Notes: generated by a model not told the origin, from the sequence alone. Shown: positions 30,036-39,422, counted from the stretch's first letter. The stretch is DNA of 64,000 bases from Prevotella sp. (GCA_017459445.1 JAFUDJ010000005.1:50295-114294), one strand, 5' to 3'. Made by a program: numbers and translations.

Positions 30036-32579
30036 ATGTCAGAACATCAACGACTGCACTATATTGACAAACTGAAGGGATTGGCCATGCTTTTGGTCGT
30101 GATGGGACATACCATCTATTTCTGTACGTACCATGAGCAATATCCCTTTCATGACGATATATTCAGCGTGATATGCACATTCCACGTCCCTTTGTTTTTC
30201 TTTCTTTCCGGCGTTGTCATCAAAACGCCGCCAGACATCAGGAAATTCGGTAAAAAGGCCTACCGCTTCATGGCTCCCATGCTCATCGTCGGCTTTATCA
30301 ATGCGGTAGTGATAGACAAGATAGGCGACTTCTTCCTAAATGGCGGACACAACGGCTACTGGTACCTGCTGACGCTGACCATCTTCTACATGATGCTGAT
30401 ACCTTTCCGCCTCAACAAGCAAAATAGAAAGAAATGGATGGCATTACTTACAGATACGGCCATTGCAATAGCTATTTGGTGCTTGCTTCGTATGATGGTA
30501 AAAGCTGACTTTACCACGCTTAATGCCCTCAATCTGTACGGTGCTTTTCTCTATTGGCCATACTTTGTTATCGGCCATCTGTTTCGGAAATACAACCTCA
30601 TTCATATGCTGACTGGCTATTGGAATATCACCTTACTTACCTTTTCTGCCTATCTGATACTGGTTATTTGCCTATACTCTGAAATTGATAACTTACCTAT
30701 CTTTCTTGAATACTTTTTAGCACTATTAGCCACCGCTGCCTTGACAGGCCTCTTCAGCCGATTTGAAAACAGCAATACATGGATTGAACGCCAGCTGCTA
30801 CTCATTGGCAATCACACGCTGGACATCTATATCTACCACTATTTCTTTATCCGCTTCATTGATATTACGTTTATAAAAAATCAGAATATCATGTTAGAAT
30901 TAGCGTTTATCGCCATACTTACACTTATCATTGTCTATGCCTCCATAGGAATAGGCAAGGTTGTCAATGAAATTACTAATTACACGATGAATATGAAGAA
31001 GCTTTTACTTATCTTATCGGTACTGATGCCCATGGCCGCAATGGCAGATGCGTACGATGCTAATAACTATCAGCCGGAAAATAAAACGGTGAAACTGGAT
31101 GAGACAAACCTGCCAATAGTATTCATCGATACACAAGAGCAGGTTATTCACAAGGACTACCGTGTGGCCGTAAGAATGAAAATCATCAATAATGCCAACG
31201 GTATCAACTATGCTGACTTGGAGGCACATCCTGACCAAACAATAGATTATGAGGGGTGGATAGGCATCAAATACAGGGGGAACAGCTCGTTTGACCTGTC
31301 ACCGAAGAAGCCCTACGGCTTCAAGACGCTGAAGACAAGTGATGTGGACGGCAAGAAAGACAAGGTGGATATATTGGGAATGCCTGCCGATAACGACTGG
31401 GTGTTGCTGGCTCCCTACAATGACCGCAGCATGATTCGCGACGTGCTGATGTACCAGCTGGCACGTCCCTACTTTGAATACACACCGAGATTGCGCCACT
31501 GTGAGGTAATAGTCGACGGTATGTACTATGGTGTCTATATCATTGGTGAACGCCCCAGAAAGGGTAAGAACCGCCTAAACCTTGACGACCCCGGCGACAG
31601 CGGCGACGAACTGACGGGCGGCTATCAGGTGCAAATAGACCGTCAAGACGAGGACCACTGGTATGTTTCCAAATATCCTGCTGTAGACAAAAACGGCAAC
31701 CCTTACTACTTCTGGAAGGAAATCAGTTTCCAATACAAGCATCCTGAATACGACGAGATGATGCCCGACCATCCCCAGCAGTTAGAATACATACAACGCC
31801 AGATAGACGCAATGGAAGATGCCTTGGCATCTGATGACTTCAAAGACCCGGAAACGGGTTACAGAAAGTACATGGATGCCATTTCCTTCATTGACCAACA
31901 GCTATCGCAAGAGGTGTCTAACAACGTTGACGGCTACCGGCTGAGCACGAATATCTATAAGCACCGCGACTCGCAGGACCCACATTTCAAGACAACGCTG
32001 TGGGACTTTAACGTTGCTTTCGGCAATGCTGACTACTGCGGAGCCAACCTGACTGACTGCTGGATGTATCAAAACACATACCTCGATAACTTCAACGCAG
32101 CACAGAAGGTGCCTTTCTGGTGGATGAGGCTGATGGAAGACCCCGACTATGTCGCACAGCTCAAGGCCCGCTGGAAGCAGTATCGTGAAGGCTTCTACAG
32201 TGACAAACACATAGAGCATACCATTGACTCGCTGGTCAACCATCTTGACATCAAAGAAGCCCGTAAACGCAACTACAAGGCATGGCCGCTATGGAACAAG
32301 TATGTATGGCCTGTTCCTAACTGGCAGACGGTGAATACTTGGGAAAAGGAAATAGCCTATCTGAAAAGCTGGCTAAAGGAACGCATTGCGTGGATGGACG
32401 AACAACTGGATTACACACCAGAAGCAGGTGTGAAAACTATTCGTCATGATGGCTCTCATAAAGCTATAAAGGGTTACTATAATCTACAAGGCATACGTTT
32501 ATCTAATCCGCAGAAAGGCATTGTCGTTGTACAATACAACGATGGTTCATCACGCAAAATAATTGTCAAACATGAGTAA
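30036..32579 (+). CDS. Acyltransferase-3 membrane domain fused to a CotH-like kinase domain
   Basis: One 847-codon frame joins two proteins. Residues 1-317 form a polytopic acyltransferase family 3 domain (LKGLAMLLVVMGHTIYF with the conserved His, then VPLFFFLSGVVIKTP), likely to acetylate a surface glycan. At residue 318 (ATG 30987, or 30993) a signal peptide starts directly (MKKLLLILSVLMPMAAMADA). A CotH-like domain follows, with IKYRGNSSFDLSPKKPYGFKT, NDWVLLAPYNDRSMIRDVL and LWDFNVAFGNADY. CotH proteins are atypical kinases. The C-terminus (YNLQGIRLSNPQKGIVVVQY) looks like the short type IX-style tail. As with lgt and YitT, there is no stop codon between halves. If the internal start is used, the CotH protein is exported; if not, it would be tethered to the membrane domain. 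Confidence 0.82.
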   Translation: MSEHQRLHYIDKLKGLAMLLVVMGHTIYFCTYHEQYPFHDDIFSVICTFHVPLFFFLSGVVIKTPPDIRKFGKKAYRFMAPMLIVGFINAVVIDKIGDFFLNGGHNGYWYLLTLTIFYMMLIPFRLNKQNRKKWMALLTDTAIAIAIWCLLRMMVKADFTTLNALNLYGAFLYWPYFVIGHLFRKYNLIHMLTGYWNITLLTFSAYLILVICLYSEIDNLPIFLEYFLALLATAALTGLFSRFENSNTWIERQLLLIGNHTLDIYIYHYFFIRFIDITFIKNQNIMLELAFIAILTLIIVYASIGIGKVVNEITNYTMNMKKLLLILSVLMPMAAMADAYDANNYQPENKTVKLDETNLPIVFIDTQEQVIHKDYRVAVRMKIINNANGINYADLEAHPDQTIDYEGWIGIKYRGNSSFDLSPKKPYGFKTLKTSDVDGKKDKVDILGMPADNDWVLLAPYNDRSMIRDVLMYQLARPYFEYTPRLRHCEVIVDGMYYGVYIIGERPRKGKNRLNLDDPGDSGDELTGGYQVQIDRQDEDHWYVSKYPAVDKNGNPYYFWKEISFQYKHPEYDEMMPDHPQQLEYIQRQIDAMEDALASDDFKDPETGYRKYMDAISFIDQQLSQEVSNNVDGYRLSTNIYKHRDSQDPHFKTTLWDFNVAFGNADYCGANLTDCWMYQNTYLDNFNAAQKVPFWWMRLMEDPDYVAQLKARWKQYREGFYSDKHIEHTIDSLVNHLDIKEARKRNYKAWPLWNKYVWPVPNWQTVNTWEKEIAYLKSWLKERIAWMDEQLDYTPEAGVKTIRHDGSHKAIKGYYNLQGIRLSNPQKGIVVVQYNDGSSRKIIVKHE

Positions 32580-32635
32580 TAATATAACCCGTCAGACAAA
32601 CAAGACTTTACCAGGGGCTTCGCTTTATATTTGTA

Positions 32636-33571
32636 ATGATGATTTTCATGTCGCATTTCAGATATGGCGACATACCATCCTTTGATGCCGGTGGTGATTG
32701 CGGCGTTGCCTTTTTCTTTCTTCTTAGTGGTTTCGTTATGTCGATGGGGTATGGTTCAAACATAGAAAATAATACTTTTTCTTTCAAGAGCTTTATCAAG
32801 CGCAGACTTTTAAAAGTATATCCGTTGCACTTACTTTGTCTTTCATTGTTTCTCATCATATTCAAACCAACAATAACGTTACAACTACTTTTCAATACAC
32901 TGCTGCTGCAATCATGGATTCCCGATGACAACTATTATTTTTCCTATAATGGTGTGTCTTGGTTTCTATCCAGCTTACTGTTTTGCTATATAGTTTTTCC
33001 CTTTGCATTCCGTCATGCTAACAGACGAACGTTACTCATGCTGCTTGGTTATTACATCATTATTTATGTCATCGTTCCCTATAACATGGTCAATGCCATA
33101 CTTTATGTTTCACCATTGGTGCGTATTGTCGACTTTTTCTTAGGAATCATGCTTTATAAAATCTATATCAACAGAAGTGACTCATCAAATGCTTCTATGG
33201 TTTCTTTGGCAGAGTTACTGCTGGCAATACTATTAATATTGGCATTAATAGCCTATCCTTATACTGACGAAAAGCTACGCAATGCACCACTCTATTGGTT
33301 TGTATTACTCCCTATCATCTATGTTTTCACACAACAAAAAGGTATTGTTTCGCGTTGTCTGCAATGTAAAATATTACAATGGCTTGGTTCGTTAAGCATG
33401 CCTGTCTTCATGCTTCATCCCATTGTATTCCGTACTATGTTCCATTTTTTCCCTTCAATACCTTCTATATTGATGCTTGCATTATGCTTTTCTATAACAG
33501 TAATGCTTAGTTGGGCTACTGACCTTTTATTTTTGCGACATATAGAAAGATTAAGGAAGTTGGAGCTATAG
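32636..33571 (+). CDS. Acyltransferase-3 family protein with N-terminal frameshift
   Basis: The open part gives 311 residues of a polytopic acyltransferase-3 protein (MMIFMSHFRYGDIP, then GVAFFFLLSGFVMSMGYG, and the end WATDLLFLRHIERLRKL). The conserved N-terminus is split over two frames. An ATG at 32572, overlapping the stop of the upstream gene by 8 bp, reads MSNNITRQTNKTLPG. The continuation LRFIFVMMIFMSHF is in the frame one base later. Removing one G from the GGGG at 32614-32617 would restore a single protein of about 332 residues. It may therefore be a broken gene, a phase-variable gene or an assembly error. The base composition is clearly more AT-rich than upstream genes. Confidence 0.72.
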   Translation: MMIFMSHFRYGDIPSFDAGGDCGVAFFFLLSGFVMSMGYGSNIENNTFSFKSFIKRRLLKVYPLHLLCLSLFLIIFKPTITLQLLFNTLLLQSWIPDDNYYFSYNGVSWFLSSLLFCYIVFPFAFRHANRRTLLMLLGYYIIIYVIVPYNMVNAILYVSPLVRIVDFFLGIMLYKIYINRSDSSNASMVSLAELLLAILLILALIAYPYTDEKLRNAPLYWFVLLPIIYVFTQQKGIVSRCLQCKILQWLGSLSMPVFMLHPIVFRTMFHFFPSIPSILMLALCFSITVMLSWATDLLFLRHIERLRKLEL

Positions 33572-33572
33572 G

Positions 33573-33590
33573 TACCTGATGCGGCCGATA
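33573..33590 (+). repeat. Relic of a repeated gene end
   Basis: ACCTGATGCGGCCGAT followed by ATTC matches the 3' ends of the minus-strand genes at 35276 and 37806, but lacks an inner nine bases or so. The rest of the gap to 33767 is AT-rich, with only a possible promoter at 33688. Confidence 0.55.
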
Positions 33591-33687
33591 TTCAATATTC
33601 ATTTCTTATTATTATGCAAAAGTACGAATTATTCTGTTCTTTCTAAAGAATTATCAAAAAAAATAAGGCTATTAAGAATTTTATGAT

Positions 33688-33695
33688 TACCTTTG
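33688..33695 (+). promoter_or_regulatory. Possible promoter element for the CotH-like gene
   Basis: TACCTTTG matches the Bacteroidetes -7 element. No convincing TTTG partner was found 19-21 bp upstream. Confidence 0.4.
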
Positions 33696-33766
33696 CCAAA
33701 ACTAACACATTTCACTGAAACTACTATTATAAAAAATAAACTGTAATTTTGAAAAAAATATTAACT

Positions 33767-35221
33767 ATGCAAAATAATAGAAATTCTTTAATGATTAAAC
33801 TTTTAGTATCAGCTATGAGTTTATTGAATCTAACTCTTTCTGCAACAGACCTAAATCAAGTCAGACAAGCTGGTTTGCACGTTGTAGAGATTACGACTAT
33901 CGATGGCGAGGAACCTCAAGGACAAATCATTACAAAGCCTGATAATCCGAATAATCATAACATGACCTACCTAAATAAAGTACCATGTAGGGTTGTCATT
34001 ACGTTAGGAGAAGAGACACTTTATGATAGCGGCCCTTATCAGAAAAAAGCATCTGGGGCTACGATACGTATCAATGGCAATACAACTGCCTATTATTCTA
34101 ATCCTCTGAATATGCCCTATAATCTAAAATTAGAAAAAGCCGCTGATTTACTTTGCCGGAACAATGATGATAAGTTTAAAGATAAAAACTGGCGTTTATT
34201 GAAGGATGCAGTATCATTGAATACCATTGTAGGACTTAAACTCAGTCAAATAATGGAGATTGAATGGACATCAGCATATGTACCTTGTAATGTTATCATC
34301 AATGGTGACTACCGAGGTTGCTATCTACTTATGGAAAATGTAAAGAGAAATGAGCTATGCCGTATTAATTGTGACAGTGAGTCGGGATACATTGTTGAAA
34401 AAGACCCTTATTGGTGGAAAGAAAATCTTTACTTCAACTCATTATGGTATACAGATGAAAGTATTTACCGATGGACATGGAAATACCCTGACGAAGATGA
34501 TGTAACCGAAGCACAGGAGACATATATAAAACAATACATAGAAAATATGGAACAGAGCCTCAGTGAAGGTAACTATGAGCAATTCATAGATATAACTTCT
34601 TTTGCCAAATGGCTTTTATCACACGATATATTGGGAACTCGCGATGCTGGAGGCTCTAATATGTATATTAAAAAATTCGATGAAACTAATAATAGTCGCT
34701 TAGAATTGCCATGTTTATGGGATTTTGACTCCAGCTATGAAGTAGCACCTGGTTCTTTCTCGCGACTACATACGCTTTCAAATGAATATTTCTATGCTTT
34801 GATGAATAGTAGTAACCGTGCATTTGCAACTGCTTACGTTACGCTATGGAATAAAGAAAAGGAAAGAATAGTTAGTCAACTTACTGACTTTATCAATGCC
34901 TATGCTATTAGTGATGAGGCTAAGGCCTTAGAAGTTTCCAGAAAATTGTATAACGAAAGATTTGGCTATATGTATGGTTCCGTTTCTAACGACATTAAAA
35001 GTACACTGCAATGGTTAGAGAAGCATATAGAAGCTTTAGATAATCAAATACAGCTTATTGAAATTTCATCAACAGGAATAGAGCAACCAATTACAAATAA
35101 CAAAAAATATAAAGAACAGAAATTCTATCGTATTGATGGAGTTGAAATTGACCGTCCAGTCAAGCATGGCATTACTATCTATCGAAATTCTAACGGAAAA
35201 AGTATAAAAATAAGCAACTAA
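33767..35221 (+). CDS. Secreted CotH-like kinase family protein
   Basis: The 484-residue product is related in fold to spore-coat kinase CotH, an atypical protein kinase. The ATG at 33767 is chosen; a TTG at 33749 and an ATG at 33791 (MIKLLVSAMSLLNLTLSA, signal-peptide-like) are alternatives. Typical blocks are TIRINGNTTAYYSNPLNMPY, DKNWRLLKDAVSLNTIVG, NGDYRGCYLLMENVKRNE and LPCLWDFDSSYEVAPG. The tail YRIDGVEIDRPVKHGITIYR resembles the short C-terminal sorting tail of the other secreted proteins here. Base composition is AT-rich. It is flanked by copies of the repeated sequence at 33573 and 35277, which suggests a module that arrived by recombination. The substrate is unknown. Confidence 0.7.
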   Translation: MQNNRNSLMIKLLVSAMSLLNLTLSATDLNQVRQAGLHVVEITTIDGEEPQGQIITKPDNPNNHNMTYLNKVPCRVVITLGEETLYDSGPYQKKASGATIRINGNTTAYYSNPLNMPYNLKLEKAADLLCRNNDDKFKDKNWRLLKDAVSLNTIVGLKLSQIMEIEWTSAYVPCNVIINGDYRGCYLLMENVKRNELCRINCDSESGYIVEKDPYWWKENLYFNSLWYTDESIYRWTWKYPDEDDVTEAQETYIKQYIENMEQSLSEGNYEQFIDITSFAKWLLSHDILGTRDAGGSNMYIKKFDETNNSRLELPCLWDFDSSYEVAPGSFSRLHTLSNEYFYALMNSSNRAFATAYVTLWNKEKERIVSQLTDFINAYAISDEAKALEVSRKLYNERFGYMYGSVSNDIKSTLQWLEKHIEALDNQIQLIEISSTGIEQPITNNKKYKEQKFYRIDGVEIDRPVKHGITIYRNSNGKSIKISN

Positions 35222-35275
35222 CTCCTTACATCCATCAGACTTTTTGTTTATATATTATGCAAGTAGTAGCTATAG

Positions 35276-36370
35276 TTACCTGATGCGGCCGATGCGGCGG
35301 CTGATATTCGTGGTGGGACGACGAGCGAATACCAGATAGGGACGGCTGTTATCACGGTAGATACTATCCATCATCTGATTAGCCACAACTGGACGATAAT
35401 GGCTATCTTCATAATACAGATGATAATCTTTGTTCCAACTATTGGGACCTGAGAAATCATATACTTGCTTCTGACCGAAAATATGACAGAGCGTGCGATA
35501 ATCTTGTGGATTCAGTTTGATTTGGTCGTAGAGTGGATTAATAACTATACGATAGTCGGTAACATGCTGTTTGAAAATATCTTTAATTTGCTGCAACAAT
35601 ACAATGTGCTCTTCTTTTAAGACAGAAGGTGATATGCTGTCTGGATACTGCTTGTTTTCAAACCGTTGTATTCTTTCTGGAGTATAATAAGTACCATTAT
35701 CAATGGCTTCATCAGCCAAAAATTCCTGTACTTCATTAGTAACAGGGTCATAGTGTACAGGTTGTTCAAATAGAAAATGCTCTGTCATATAAGAACGATG
35801 CTTTCCAAAGATAGAATAGTCAAGATAACCTACTAGAAATTCTGGTTTCAAAAAGGAAAGCAAGTTCTCTGCATGAAAGGATAATAGTCGCCCGTCAACC
35901 CTTGGTGGCATCAGTCCTAAGTGACCTGTCGTCTCTGGCTCAACCATCTCTAACAACTGTTGGTCTATGGCCAATATAACGTACTTGATATCTCCACCGA
36001 GATGATGGATGAATTGAAGGTGACGGGTTAAGCGGTAGAGCGTTTCACCATTACCGTAATAATGGCAAGCTACGGCATCATCGTCCAAATGCTTCTTCCA
36101 ATCAGATATATGCCAGAACTGTGAACGAGAATTACCCATGATAAAAGCATTGTAATGCATCGTTGCGTTACGGCGAACATAGTTTTCACAACTGACATAG
36201 TCCATATCGAGCGTTGGATGTAGTCCTTTTCGCTCGTAATAATTATCATAGGACCTTACCACCATAAAGGGGTCAAGCATCACATAGACTGCCAACAATA
36301 TCCACAACGGAACTGAAAACAGCAAAATGCGGAATAGAAACAATATTATGGGTCTGTGCTTTTTCATCAT
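35276..36370 (-). CDS. Membrane-anchored SGNH/DltD-like partner of the MBOAT acyltransferase
   Basis: The start at 36370 (MMKKHRPIILFLFRILLF) lies 2 bp after the stop of the MBOAT gene, fitting translational coupling; a longer reading would overlap that gene. The 364-residue protein has one N-terminal membrane anchor and an extracytoplasmic domain containing FIMGNSRSQFWH, a block I-like motif of SGNH hydrolase-like proteins such as AlgJ, AlgX or DltD. Such proteins pair with MBOAT acyltransferases to put acyl groups on a secreted polymer. The last residues (PTTNISRRIGRIR) are nearly the same as those of the gene at 37806. The gene is AT-rich until that GC-rich end, so the end looks like a recombination patch. 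Confidence 0.65.
   Translation of the reverse strand: MMKKHRPIILFLFRILLFSVPLWILLAVYVMLDPFMVVRSYDNYYERKGLHPTLDMDYVSCENYVRRNATMHYNAFIMGNSRSQFWHISDWKKHLDDDAVACHYYGNGETLYRLTRHLQFIHHLGGDIKYVILAIDQQLLEMVEPETTGHLGLMPPRVDGRLLSFHAENLLSFLKPEFLVGYLDYSIFGKHRSYMTEHFLFEQPVHYDPVTNEVQEFLADEAIDNGTYYTPERIQRFENKQYPDSISPSVLKEEHIVLLQQIKDIFKQHVTDYRIVINPLYDQIKLNPQDYRTLCHIFGQKQVYDFSGPNSWNKDYHLYYEDSHYRPVVANQMMDSIYRDNSRPYLVFARRPTTNISRRIGRIR
35277..35310 (-). repeat. Repeated gene end, copy 2
   Basis: The stretch starting ACCTGATGCGGCCGATGCGG (plus strand) recurs almost exactly at 37811 and in shortened form at 33573. It encodes the C-terminal NISRRIGRIR of two different membrane proteins. Confidence 0.7.
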
Positions 36371-36372
36371 GT

Positions 36373-37782
36373 TCAGAACTGGAAATAGATAAATGACTCT
36401 TGATGGGCAGACAGCGCATTCAACGAAAATAGAATGGCATAGTATATCAACCATCGGAAACCAGCATAGCGCATGAGGCTGCCGTTACTAAAATCAAGCA
36501 CATGTCTTCGTGAACGCTGCACGTATTCTAATACCATACACACAGCAGCCAGTGCCAATGCCTTATAGCCTGACAATCCCATGAGAGTCCACGATGAACC
36601 AAGGACGGCAGAGAAATAACCTAAGGCATCGGAAATGGAAGGCGCACGGAAAATAACCCATCCTATAGTAACCAGAACAAATGTAAATACGACAGAGGGA
36701 ACACTTCCATGCTGTCTTGTCTTCTGACTTTGTTTCTTTAGGATAGAGGGAACGAAAAGCAGAGCATGATACAATCCCCATACGATGTAAGTAAAGTTAG
36801 CACCATGCCACAAACCACTTACTAAAAAGACTACAAACACATTTCGTAGTGTCTTTCTCTTACCTTGTCGGCTACCTCCTAACGGAATATAGATATAATC
36901 GCGAAACCATGTCAGCAACGACATATGCCAGCGTCGCCAAAAATCAGAAATGCTATATGCAAAGTAGGGTGTCCGGAAATTGTCACACAAACGGATTCCA
37001 AATAGTTTTGCCGTACCAATGGCGATGTCTGAATAGCCGGAAAAGTCACAATAAATCTGCACAGAAAATAGAATAGCCGTCATGATAAGCATGGGCGAAT
37101 GATAGGTTTCATAGTCACTCCATACCATATTGACCGTCACAGCGCAATTGTCTGCAACCACTATTTTCTTGAAAAATCCCCATAACATTTGCCTGCAACC
37201 GTCAACAGCCTCGTTATAGCAGAAATGTCTTGACTGCAAAAACTGAGGCAATAGATGATTGGCACGCTCAATAGGGCCTGCTACCAGCTGAGGAAAAAAA
37301 CTGATAAAAGCTGAAAAAGCTACTAAATCACGACAAGGTGTAACCTGACGGCGATAGACGTCTATGGTATATCCGATAGCTTGGAAAGTATAAAAACTAA
37401 TGCCTACAGGCAGTATGATTTGCAGTGTAGGAAAGTCGGCATGCATACCGAAAAGGGCAAGCAATCTGCCAAACGAATCGGTAAAGAAATCCAAGTACTT
37501 GAAAACACAGAGAATGCCCACATTAAGTGTAATGTTCAGTACATTAACTGTCGTACGTGCTGACCGCCCCATGTCTTGACGCTCCATTATCAAACCTGCT
37601 GAATAGCTGCTCAACGTAGTTAAGGCAATAAGAGACAGAAAGCGCCAATCCCAACAAGCATAGAAAAAATAGCTTGCTACAACAACAAATAGGTTCTGCC
37701 ATTGGATTTTACGCCCTATAAGCCAATAGATAGCAAAGACAACAGGAAGAAACAACAGATAACTATAAGAATTGAATAACAT
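36373..37782 (-). CDS. MBOAT family O-acyltransferase (AlgI/DltB-like)
   Basis: MBOAT proteins move acyl groups across the membrane onto exported polysaccharide. The 469-residue protein starts at 37782 (MLFNSYSYLLFLPVVFAIYW). Typical motifs are LPVGISFYTFQAIGYTIDVYRR, best recognised as the GISFYTFQ core, FPQLVAGPIERA, QIYCDFSGYSDIAIG and FWRRWHMSLLTWFRDYIYIPLGG-like with WRRWHMSL. The invariant histidine is in SGLWHGANFTYI. It is the first of a coupled pair with the SGNH-like gene. The polymer acylated cannot be told; acetylation of capsule or O-antigen is the usual role. The DNA is AT-rich relative to the flanking housekeeping genes. Confidence 0.9.
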   Translation of the reverse strand: MLFNSYSYLLFLPVVFAIYWLIGRKIQWQNLFVVVASYFFYACWDWRFLSLIALTTLSSYSAGLIMERQDMGRSARTTVNVLNITLNVGILCVFKYLDFFTDSFGRLLALFGMHADFPTLQIILPVGISFYTFQAIGYTIDVYRRQVTPCRDLVAFSAFISFFPQLVAGPIERANHLLPQFLQSRHFCYNEAVDGCRQMLWGFFKKIVVADNCAVTVNMVWSDYETYHSPMLIMTAILFSVQIYCDFSGYSDIAIGTAKLFGIRLCDNFRTPYFAYSISDFWRRWHMSLLTWFRDYIYIPLGGSRQGKRKTLRNVFVVFLVSGLWHGANFTYIVWGLYHALLFVPSILKKQSQKTRQHGSVPSVVFTFVLVTIGWVIFRAPSISDALGYFSAVLGSSWTLMGLSGYKALALAAVCMVLEYVQRSRRHVLDFSNGSLMRYAGFRWLIYYAILFSLNALSAHQESFIYFQF

Positions 37783-37805
37783 GGACACTCTTATCTTTAT
37801 ATTTA

Positions 37806-39413
37806 TCAATACCTGATGCGGCCGATGCGGCGGCTGATATTCGCGGTGGGACGGGTGAATACCAGGTAGGGACGGCCGTTGACATGAACGACGCTGTAGT
37901 GGAAGTTGTCGTCCAGTTCGTAGGTATCGTCCTTATAAGCCAGCAGTCGCTGAGGAAGCGAAAGGGCTGACACGTCTTCAGGCAGTAACTCAAAGACTAT
38001 CTTCTTCACGGGCTTATCCTCCGGCAGCTGCCAAACATACAAGGACTGGTGGCGGTCGAGTTCGTAGTTACGATATGCCGTGCTGTCGCTTTCTATCCGC
38101 TGCACGACGTCTTCGGGCAGGAATATCATCTGCTGCTTGCCATAAAGGGTTGCAGCACAACGCATATTGATGTCGCGGGCATTGAATCCCATATAGCTGC
38201 AGAAGACGCCGAAATCAGCCGTAGGATTGACGAAGCGACGGCGGAAGAAGTCCTTCACCGGCTGCTCGCCATCGACGGGATAGCGCACGGCAACCACTTC
38301 CCTACCCTGCTCGGCCATCTGCTGTTGCATGTAGCGGCAGTTGCTATCGTTTTCGTAACGCACAAGGACGGCTGGTATATAGTAGACAACAACGGCGGCA
38401 CAACAGGCAACCATCAGCCGCTTCTGCCACTTTTCAGCCACCACAGCGGCCAGTAAATCGACCAGAAGGAGCATGGCTATGAAGTCGGCAAAGAAGACTA
38501 CACGCTCCAAATTAGTGCCGCAGACGACGACAATGCCCAGTGCGAGCAACAGACAGAGGTAGAAATAGCGTCGTAAGTATAGTGTTTTCTTCCAGTAACC
38601 ATGGCGGTTACGGGCAGTAACCATGGTGGTTACGACCAGTAACCATAGTACTTTCAAATTGAAGACAATATTAACGGCTCCGCTAATCATCCGGCTCATG
38701 AGCGTAATACCGTCGCCGGCACGACTCCAAAGTGCGGGAGAAAGCAGAATGGTCAGCGTTCCTGCCGCATACCAGACGATATACAATGCACAGGGATAGG
38801 CCTCCTTCTTGCGCAGCTCTGCCAGCATGTAGACAATGAGTGTGATGGCCAACGGCAGCGAGAGGGCTTCATGGCTGCAGCCGATGAATAGCGACAGGGG
38901 AGCCACCAACCAGTGAATGCGGCTGGAGGAATGGCGTACACGGCGCAGATAAAGCAGGAAGGAGAGTGTCATGACGAGCACCCAGAGGTAGTTGAACGTG
39001 CCTAAGCTCCACAGCATGGTTGTCCTCACGTCGGCAAACACGACAAACAGCAGGAAGAACATCGTAACCATGGAGAACAGCCGACGGTCGCGCTTAACCA
39101 CGAGGCAGCTGCCTAAATAGAGCATAAGGGCGAAAAGCAGGGCGTTCAGCACATGGTAGACGACGGGCGGTACAAACGACAGGAAAGCCTGCGCAAGGGT
39201 ATGCATCACCCAGCGGCCGTTGGTGATGTGGTAGTGTGCCCATTGCGACTCTATCAAGTCAGCAGCACTCTGAACCAGACGGACGGGTGCTGCGTCGTCT
39301 TCCTGCCATACAAAGCGGTAGAGAATGTCGTCGCTGAGCGTGAAAGCGTCGAGCAGTTCAAGGCATAGCATAGCCACTGCGACGAACAGAAGAAACACTC
39401 TTTCCTTCTTCAT
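37806..39413 (-). CDS. Large polytopic membrane protein, DUF6056-like
   Basis: The 535-residue protein starts at the ATG 39413 (a GTG lies just upstream). It has about ten membrane segments (VFLLFVAVAMLCLELLDAF, NALLFALMLYLGSCLVV, LCLLLALGIVVVCGTNL) and an early periplasmic loop with DDILYRFVWQEDD and HYHITNGRWVMHTLAQ, a pattern I associate with DUF6056 proteins. These look like GT-C-type enzymes, but no activity is known. The end TRPTANISRRIGRIRY repeats that of the SGNH-like gene. A tandem of 22-bp palindromic units at 38595-38648 encodes TTMVTARNRHG in a loop. Position next to the MBOAT pair suggests a surface-glycan job. Confidence 0.6.
   Translation of the reverse strand: MKKERVFLLFVAVAMLCLELLDAFTLSDDILYRFVWQEDDAAPVRLVQSAADLIESQWAHYHITNGRWVMHTLAQAFLSFVPPVVYHVLNALLFALMLYLGSCLVVKRDRRLFSMVTMFFLLFVVFADVRTTMLWSLGTFNYLWVLVMTLSFLLYLRRVRHSSSRIHWLVAPLSLFIGCSHEALSLPLAITLIVYMLAELRKKEAYPCALYIVWYAAGTLTILLSPALWSRAGDGITLMSRMISGAVNIVFNLKVLWLLVVTTMVTARNRHGYWKKTLYLRRYFYLCLLLALGIVVVCGTNLERVVFFADFIAMLLLVDLLAAVVAEKWQKRLMVACCAAVVVYYIPAVLVRYENDSNCRYMQQQMAEQGREVVAVRYPVDGEQPVKDFFRRRFVNPTADFGVFCSYMGFNARDINMRCAATLYGKQQMIFLPEDVVQRIESDSTAYRNYELDRHQSLYVWQLPEDKPVKKIVFELLPEDVSALSLPQRLLAYKDDTYELDDNFHYSVVHVNGRPYLVFTRPTANISRRIGRIRY
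37811..37850 (-). repeat. Repeated gene end, copy 3
   Basis: Nearly identical to the copy at 35277 for about 40 bp, including the codons for PTxNISRRIGRIR. The copy spacing brackets the MBOAT/SGNH pair. Confidence 0.7.
38595..38648 (-). repeat. Tandem 22-bp palindromic units in the DUF6056-like gene
   Basis: GTAACCATGGCGGTTAC (38595-38611) and GTAACCATGGTGGTTAC (38617-38633) are separated by five bases (GGGCA), and a further GACCA precedes a partial third unit at 38639. The 17 plus 5 layout is the same as in the GH106 gene. Confidence 0.7.
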
Positions 39414-39422
39414 CACCTGCCG

